64,000 nt of DNA from Epiperipatus broadwayi (lineage: Eukaryota > Onychophora > Udeonychophora > Euonychophora > Peripatidae). A program made the translations under genes and the position numbers. Every line of letters starts with the position of its first letter. Within the stretch, counting starts at the first letter, position 1. The stretch is taken from contig JAQFVV010012499.1 of the NCBI GenBank assembly GCA_028023455.1, positions 2,174,584 through 2,238,583 of the forward strand, given 5' to 3'. Below are positions 57,401-64,000 of the stretch, one piece after another. The notes below the pieces were generated by a model. The model did no database searches. It saw only the letters and a list, made by a program, of their open reading frames with translations, and was not told the DNA's origin.

Positions 57401-60387
57401 TTGATTATTAGTGATATAAATTAAAATATTTTGCTCCGTATCTTAAAATTTGGAATGTATCATACATGATAACCAAAATAAAAATTCAAAAATTATTTTG
57501 CTAAAAAAAATATAATCACTTTTAATGCATGATAGTAATATCTAAAACTTTTATAAATTAAAAACTATATTTTAATGTATTTGTAAATTCCTACTTTCTT
57601 TTTCTTACCACAGATAAAAGCATTTAAGTATACCCTATTAAGTTTATGAAATTAAGATAATAGACTAAATATACCACATATTGAATTATCAAATATAACA
57701 CAAAGTTCCCATGACTAGTTTTAGAAGAACCCCCAACACCTATTATGCCAAGCTCTAAACAACATTAACTTTTAAGTAACATTTTCTTACTTTGTTTTAA
57801 AGTATGAAAGAAAGATGCTTCATTTAAAGTGTAAAAGATCAGATACAAATAATTACAAAATGTAATACTCTTGCCAATCAATAAGTAAACATATAATTAT
57901 GTGTTGGATAGATAAAAATTGTAATCAATTCCATTTTTATAAACATTACTGTAAATATATATATATATATTTATATTGCTTTTTACAAAATTAATAAGCA
58001 GTACACAAATATATTATACTCAAGTACAAACTTAATTAATTGTAATGGCTGTGTATTTCTTCTTTTTTTTTTCAGTTTTCAATTTATTTTGTTTTAAAAA
58101 ACTAGTTTCAATTACTTTCATCATATAAATACTATAACCCCTACAACTCATAAAAAGAGTATTTATTTTATATAAATATCATTTCAAATTTTATTTTTTT
58201 TATTATAAGTATTTACATTGCATATTAATATGTTTGTATTGAAAAAATATAGCCACATAATTACACAAATTTAAATAAAAAATTATTTTGTTTAACTGGT
58301 TACAAGCTGACTGTTTTCTTATAATCAGCTATTATAATGAAGTAAATTTGCTAATTATTGCTGTTATTTGTTATAATAAGTTTTATAATATTTGATTTAA
58401 AAAGTAGAAAAAAATACAGTCATTTTGACTACAAGAGATATAAGATACTACTAAACCAGAAAGGGGGGGGCAGAAAATGTATACAACACAAGATGTACTC
58501 AAACAATTTGAGACATTTTTATGAAAGTACTGATATGGATACCTGCTCAATTTAAAACAATAATATGAAATTAAGATTTCTAAAAATTAATGGTGGTACC
58601 ACACAATGGTTTTAGTAGTTGCAAATTAAATAATATTTTGATTTCATACATAGATAAATTTTATTAAAAAGAGAAATTGCTGTTTAGAAGCCTTTAAATA
58701 AACAAAGAAAATTATTCTTTCACAATTATCCACCGGTATATAATTAAAGGCAATTTTTCGCAAATTTATTTAAACTATTGTCAGAATTTGATCTATGATC
58801 TAAAATAGTAATGAAGATGCTGGAAAAGATTGTTTCACACCTTTGTGCAAGGACGTGTGATGAGTTAATACACAGAAATCAGATTATAGGAAAATAATTT
58901 CAAAAATTTTTGTGAAAACAAAAATCATTATAAATACTGAAAGTTTAACTCAAAACTATTTTTAATCAAACATATTGTGATATAGTTCTTAGGTTCCAAA
59001 TAAAACAGCAAACAAATAAAAAATGAAGTGCAAAAACAATGCAAAAAAAAAGGATTGTAGAAGATAAGTGATGCACAGAAGCCATAAGTATAAATTGAAA
59101 TATGTCTTGTAATGCAATAAAATAATATTTAAGATGAGTGACTAGAAAAAAAATTACAAAAACATAAGTTTGATTTAATAAATAATAAAATAAAATATTT
59201 AGTTATAAGAGCAAAATCAAACAAATAAAGCATAAGTTAAATGATAAACTATTAGTAAAAAATAAAATATAGTGAAAAGATGGCCAAAAATTATAATGAA
59301 TAAATGTGATAAAAAAGGACAAACATCATTTTCTAATTTAAAAATGAAAGTCAGATAGATAATGACAAACTAATAAAGAAAAAGCAATAAAAACAATAGA
59401 TAAAGTGTGAATAAAATGGTATTGACAATTTGTGGAATTGTAGTTTAATTGTTAAATTCATTAAAAAAAATACATTTTTGAAAAAAAGTAAAAAAGAGCT
59501 CATATTTGTAGTAAATAATTATAACTTTAAAAAATAGATAGCAGCTATTGTTTAATACAACAAAAAAAAAATTTCGAGATTTTATTGCAATCTTCAAAGT
59601 GAAATATATAATATTGGTAATATTTATAGACCATTATATATAACAGCATCTTCCCCTCCCAATATATTTTCACCCCTATCTTCTCATTTAACTATTATAT
59701 TTATATGTGTCAAGTTGCAATTTAAAAAAAAAAAACACAATATTATTATGCAGTTATAATTACATTGACTAGATAAAAGTAATATTTTTGTTCTATTCCA
59801 TAGTTTATACTGTTTAATATATTCATCTTTTCTTTATAAATAAATATATATATATATATATAGACATGTGATAAATAAAAATATAGAATATTTTACATAA
59901 ATGCATAGGCAATATATAATGCTTCGTCCATGTTTAAGTTGTTAATTAATATTTAATTACGGAGATGTTTTGTAGATGATCATATTTTTTCTTTATTATA
60001 TTTTATATAATTAGATACACACAGACATTTCTTCTATTTGAATTTTTACACTATATAAAACATTCAAATAGAAAGAAGTTTATGAAATGAATTTTAATAC
60101 GTATAATAAAAATATATCAAACATCTATACAGTTAGTATTAAATGATCATTTAAATATGAATGGAAAATAATATAAAGCATGTGTTATTGCATCGTGTGA
60201 CCAATGACTGAGCTAGATGAATTTATACAGATTACAATAGTTACTATTCATTGATGAATGTTTTGCCCTGTTATAAATAATATTTAAATCATAAGGGCAT
60301 TCCTTCATTATCTATTATTTTCATTTTGTGTCAGTAATAAAAGTATGTAGCTTTAAAAAATGTTTTACATTTGTAGAAGCGGAAGAA
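54452..60387. other. AT-rich DNA, few weak signals
   Basis: 55160-55290 carries TGGTATAGTAGTAAGTC (A-box-like) and a degenerate B-box, probably an old SINE. (AT)n at 56109-56121, 57000-57010, 57957-57970 and 59847-59861. The 60-80 codon frames here have chance-like Lys/Asn/Phe composition. No gene seen. Confidence 0.5.
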
Positions 60388-60395
60388 TACATGTT

Positions 60396-60508
60396 GTTTT
60401 TTTTTTTTCATGTGTCATAGCATCGGCCGGAAAGCGAACTCACTAACGCGGGACAACTGCTTGTAAGGCTTCTGTGCTGACCTCTCAACCACCAGCACTT
60501 GACAAGAG
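60396..60508 (-). mobile_element. tRNA-derived SINE, copy 2
   Basis: Minus strand: GCTGGTGGTTGAGAGGTCAG (A-box TGGTTGAGAGG intact), AGCCTTACAAGCAG (Val-like anticodon arm), GTGAGTTCGCTTTCCGG (B-box-like), ATGCTATGACACATG and an A-tail. An 8-bp direct repeat TACATGTT flanks it at 60388-60395 and 60509-60516. Better preserved than copy 1 and aligned to it throughout. Confidence 0.8.
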
Positions 60509-60516
60509 TACATGTT

Positions 60517-61192
60517 TGTGAGTTGTAATTAGCATACTTCATTTATAAATAAATATGCATATATATATATATATATACAAACACACAAATCTATATTAAT
60601 GATAAATAAAGTTAATTATAAGTAGAAACTTATTGTATTGAGCTGATATTTTAAGTCAGCTCATATATATATATATAAGCTCACATATTTATAATTTCGT
60701 CATAGATATTTTCCGAAGTTAAATAGTTTGTAAAATAAAAATTAACAAATGATTTTAATTTAATGGGAAGGGTAAAATCTTAAACTTTTATTTTTGCTAT
60801 AGATTTGAGCAAAAATTTTTAAAAAAAAAAAAAAGAAAAAAGATAAAATATAATTTATTGTCAAAAATGTTAAAAGTGTTTAATTAAAAGGGAGAAAACT
60901 CGAGAGATAAAAAGGTGGGGGAAAGAAAACAAAATTAGATTGTTGGTAGTAATTAGACTCTATTGTTGAAACTTTCACAAACTAAAAGTATTTGGTTAAT
61001 AATTGCTGTTACGCTAATTAAAAAGAAAAAAAAGATAAGAGAAAGAGAGATAAAATCGCTTTTAGAGTAAGTCAGTTGACTTGAAAGACCAGCAAGGACA
61101 AAAAAAAGAATAAAAAAAAAGAAAGAGAAGCTGTGCTCCGAATCAAAAATTATTATAGAAATTTATTTTGCGGACTCTTTTCAAATGCATAG
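60517..61192. other. AT-rich DNA with a purine-rich patch
   Basis: (TA)n near 60560 and 60666. 60890-61130 is strongly purine-rich (AGAGAGATAAAA). No gene seen. Confidence 0.5.
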
Positions 61193-61413
61193 CGGCTAAA
61201 GCTATCAAAACATTCCTCTTTGGGGAATTGGCCGCCACTCCATCTGAATGAAGCTACTGAAAGAGTCAAGGAAGGGAAAGAAATGTATATTGCTAGCCAG
61301 ACAACTAAAGGAACATCCATGGACACACCAGAATTCTCATATACAAGGACAAAGGCACGACAAATGGAATGTGAATCTATGAAAGTCAGACCACTTCGCT
61401 CTGATCGATCAGG
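61193..61413 (+). CDS. candidate exon, unknown protein
   Basis: Open frame bounded by an AG (TTCAAATGCATAG|CGG, weak pyrimidine tract) and a GT (ATCAGG|GTAATT). About 73 residues, reading LGNWPPLHLNEATERVKEGK, then IASQTTKGTSMDTPEFSYTR, ending RPLRSDRSG. It is much GC-richer than the flanks and has a normal amino-acid mix, so it is either a host exon or the tail of a retroelement ORF lying just before the LTR-like island at 61.5 kb. Not recognised. Confidence 0.35.
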
Positions 61414-61498
61414 GTAATTATAAACTTTTCAATTAATGGGAACTTTAGTTAAAGTGTAATAGAACTTTATTTTTGATTTATCTTTCATTTATCATATT

Positions 61499-61950
61499 TG
61501 TTACGAATGTTTCAACAATAGAGGTGGGGAAATAAATTTATTTAATATTGTAAACTATTTATGTTAATTCTCGCTAAATATTTTTATGCAATATTGGTAT
61601 GACTGTATATTAAATTATTTAATATCTGTTCGATCTAGAGGGTAACAACAGGGTGGGGTATAAAAGTGCGCTGCCAAGCAACAGAGAACCTTAGGGCGTT
61701 ACTTGCTTGTTAGCAGAAAATAAGGGAAGTGTTGAAAGTATAAGAAAACGAAAGACATTTATACGTTCATTTTAAGTTTTTGCAAGTTATTTATTTACCA
61801 AATAAAGTGGGGTTTAAAAATAAACTTCAGGAAAGATTATATACTATAAGTCGCCTTTGTATACACACCTGATAGAATCCGCAGTGTTAGTGTCGGCGCG
61901 AGTAAATCCATGGTAGATATTTGGGAAGAATACTTAGAAAGTTAACAGTT
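61499..61950 (+). promoter_or_regulatory. TATA and poly(A)-signal island, LTR-like
   Basis: Starts TGTTACGAATG and could end AAGTTAACA (61945), giving TGTTA/TAACA ends. A strong GGGGTATAAAAGTGCG box is at 61657-61672 and AATAAAG at 61800. A purine tract AGAGGTGGGGAAA is at 61520-61532. Further on, 62218-62240 holds TTGGTGGCACCCTTGGCAGC, which resembles primer-binding regions of some Gypsy-type elements but is too far from 61945. Either a solo LTR or a true host promoter. Confidence 0.3.
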
Positions 61951-63099
61951 GGAAAATCAGAAATTGTAAGTCAGTTCTCTCTGGATCGGGCAGAAATATA
62001 ATGTTATTAATAATAATAATAATAAAGGAAAGTTTTTTTTTTTTGTATCCAACGTATATTTGAATTCTTTAATTATTTATAATAATTAGTTAGTGTCCTT
62101 AAGTGAAAACCCCTGTCAGATTATAAACAAAATTTGTAATCGGTGAATTGCCGTTCGAAAATAAATAAGACCAGGTTTACGTAAAGCTTCATGGCCAGGT
62201 TCCAAGAGAGAAATCCTTGGTGGCACCCTTGGCAGCGATTCTAATAATTAAGATTCAGTTATTAGGGGAAGGAAAAGAATTGTAGTGTCACAGTATGGTT
62301 ACCATTGAAGAATAATAACGTCATTTTTTCTTTTCTTACTGTATAATATATTATAATGGAAAGTTTTCTTGAATGCTCCTAATATAACGGAACATTAGCT
62401 GTGCATAAAATATTCATATTTATTAAATCGTTAATATATATTCAAATAAAAATGAATAACTTCAAATATATACAATAATATTAACCTAACATCTGTAATG
62501 ATGATGATTAATGACATATCTTAGGATTGAAAGTTAAACTAATTACAATTACTCCCAAACTATTTTAGTTTGTTTTTCTAACTTCAATAATAAGAAATAA
62601 AATGAAACTTTAAGGCACCAAACCTTTTAAATGGAAAGTTTACTTTTTAAAAATATATTAATTACCAATCAATCATCATCATTCATAATTTATTACCATT
62701 ATCCATACATGCCCCCCCCCTCCACCCAGTGGATTGCATAATTTTTTTTAGGATTATGGATATTAATAATGTTTGGAGTGAGTTCGATAAGCAAACATAA
62801 ACTAAATTGATTAATAATATAAATAGGTTAATTTGTTAACAATAGACAGGGATATAAAAAAAAATCAGATAACAAGCCATATTGTTAAATCTGGAAAAAA
62901 AAACTTCTTATGAAATAAACATCAGCTGTTTGAAAGATTTTCTTTTAATTAAATATAAAAAAAGGTGCTAAAGATTTAGGATGTAATTTTAGCTAGTGAA
63001 AATCTCACCTTGATTTAGTGGTAAATTCAATATATTTAATACTTTTTTTATACATTTTTGTAAAACAACTTTATATGCTGATATCTGGTAAAAAAAAAA
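61951..63099. other. AT-rich DNA, a GC-richer tail of the island
   Basis: 62130-62260 remains GC-richer. C-run at 62711-62719. No gene seen. Confidence 0.45.
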
Positions 63100-64000
63100 A
63101 AAGTAAAAACATTGAAAACTGCAAAAAAAAATGAATTATTTGATTGGGTCAGCAATATTTCTAATAAATATAATTTACCATTATGCTTTGGATTTACAGA
63201 TTATGAAAAAGCATTTGATTCTTTAAGAATTTCTATGATGATTAACACTTTCGATAATCGACATATACTCCTAGAATGTTGTCATATTTGGAAGAACATT
63301 TATCAAAATGCATCAGCAGTAGTGACAATTCATAGTTGTGTTAAAAAGATTAAATAAAAAATTCAACATCTCCAAAAATTCAATCTGCAGTTTCACAAGA
63401 AGTATCCTGTGGAAAGAGAAGCTAAAAATAAATGAAGATTTATTTAAGACATTTAGATTTTGAAGATGATGTAGTTATTTTTGAAAATACTTCTTTAGGC
63501 CTTGGGAAATAAAGCAAATTTGTCAAAGAAAAATAACAAAATTGAGCCAAAGATAAAGCCAAATTCATGGAAATAATTCTCCATGAATTTTCTCAGAAAA
63601 AAATAATGATTGATAATCATAAACATGTGATCAGATTATTAGTAAAGATGGAAACACAGTAGATATAATTATTTATGGAATTAATTTGGATGTAAAACTT
63701 TAGGTAGAAATAATTTAATATTAAATGTCTTTGGAAAAAAATATTTTAAATAAACATTTTTTACCAATTCTTACTTATGTGTCTAAAATGTGATCACTTA
63801 ATAGAACAGCAATACAGAGACTTCATACAACTCAATAAGCTATGGAGAGATAGAGGTAAAAGTGAAAAAAGGACTGAAAATTAAATCTGTATTACTCTAC
63901 TTTTGAAAGAATTAAGAGTAAATGATGCTGGCCTGGATTTATTGTGAGAGATGCTAATAAAGAAATAGATAAAGTTTTAAACTGGATCTCAATGAATATT
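63100..64000 (+). pseudogene. RTE-like LINE fragment, runs off the window
   Basis: The plus-strand frame 63112-63357 reads LFDWVSNISNKYNLPLCFGF and TDYEKAFDSL (RT motif A with both acidic residues), then WKNIYQNASAVV. Later, in other frames, are RT thumb and C-terminal pieces (LPILTYVSKM, SLNRTAIQRLHTTQ near 63750-63835). Many stops. Same family as 22180-24956 and 43283-44280; the 3' end lies beyond 64000. Confidence 0.8.

Overview
The window looks like intergenic or intronic DNA of a metazoan, most likely an invertebrate. It is very AT-rich (my eye estimate is about three quarters A+T), full of (TA)n and (TG)n microsatellites, and has no operons or bacterial-type gene packing. The readable coding sequence is mostly dead retroelements: Penelope-like elements (PLEs), at least two families of non-LTR retrotransposons with apurinic endonuclease plus reverse transcriptase, and a short tRNA-derived SINE. 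TIR and fold-back elements add to this. I cannot fix the phylum from sequence alone.

Layout. 78-5993: two PLE copies head to head (A on minus, B on plus), together a giant imperfect palindrome with arms of about 2.9 kb. A keeps an open reverse transcriptase frame but a broken GIY-YIG endonuclease; B keeps an open endonuclease frame but a broken reverse transcriptase. 7-20 kb: AT-rich DNA with weak signs of a minus-strand host gene (candidate exons near 19.7, 15.1 and 7.3 kb and CpG-containing islands at 18.4-20.7 kb), a fold-back element at 8.2 kb and a hammerhead-bearing element at 12.6-13.1 kb. 22-25 kb: a SINE with a 14-bp target-site duplication, then a decayed RTE-like LINE interrupted by a second hammerhead-bearing fold-back element with a 16-bp target-site duplication. 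25-42 kb: mostly featureless AT-rich DNA with a TA-flanked TIR element (35.9-37.1 kb), fold-backs (38.3 and 41.5 kb) and a CpG-containing, possibly LTR-like island (39.8-41.1 kb). 42.5-45.7 kb: a PLE scrap, a 5'-truncated RTE-like LINE and a 1.2-kb TIR element with a 6-bp target-site duplication, a small ORF and a minisatellite. 48.1-48.8 kb: a repeat cluster. 51.7-54.4 kb: the best preserved LINE (one nonsense codon and one frameshift, 11-bp target-site duplication). 60.4 kb: a second SINE. 61-62 kb: a candidate exon and a TATA-box, poly(A)-signal island. 63.1 kb to the end: another RTE-like fragment.

The most interesting item is a small non-autonomous repeat family (12.6 kb, 24.3 kb and a relic at 51.5 kb). 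On the minus strand it carries a type I hammerhead-ribozyme core: CTGANGA, a short stem II, GAAAC, then GTC followed by a strand that pairs back. Its copies have an inverted partial copy of their own 3' part in front of the ribozyme and long target-site duplications. That is the arrangement expected of a retrozyme-like derivative of Penelope elements. The pLTRs of the large PLEs at 78-5993 carry a related but core-mutated hammerhead-like fold.
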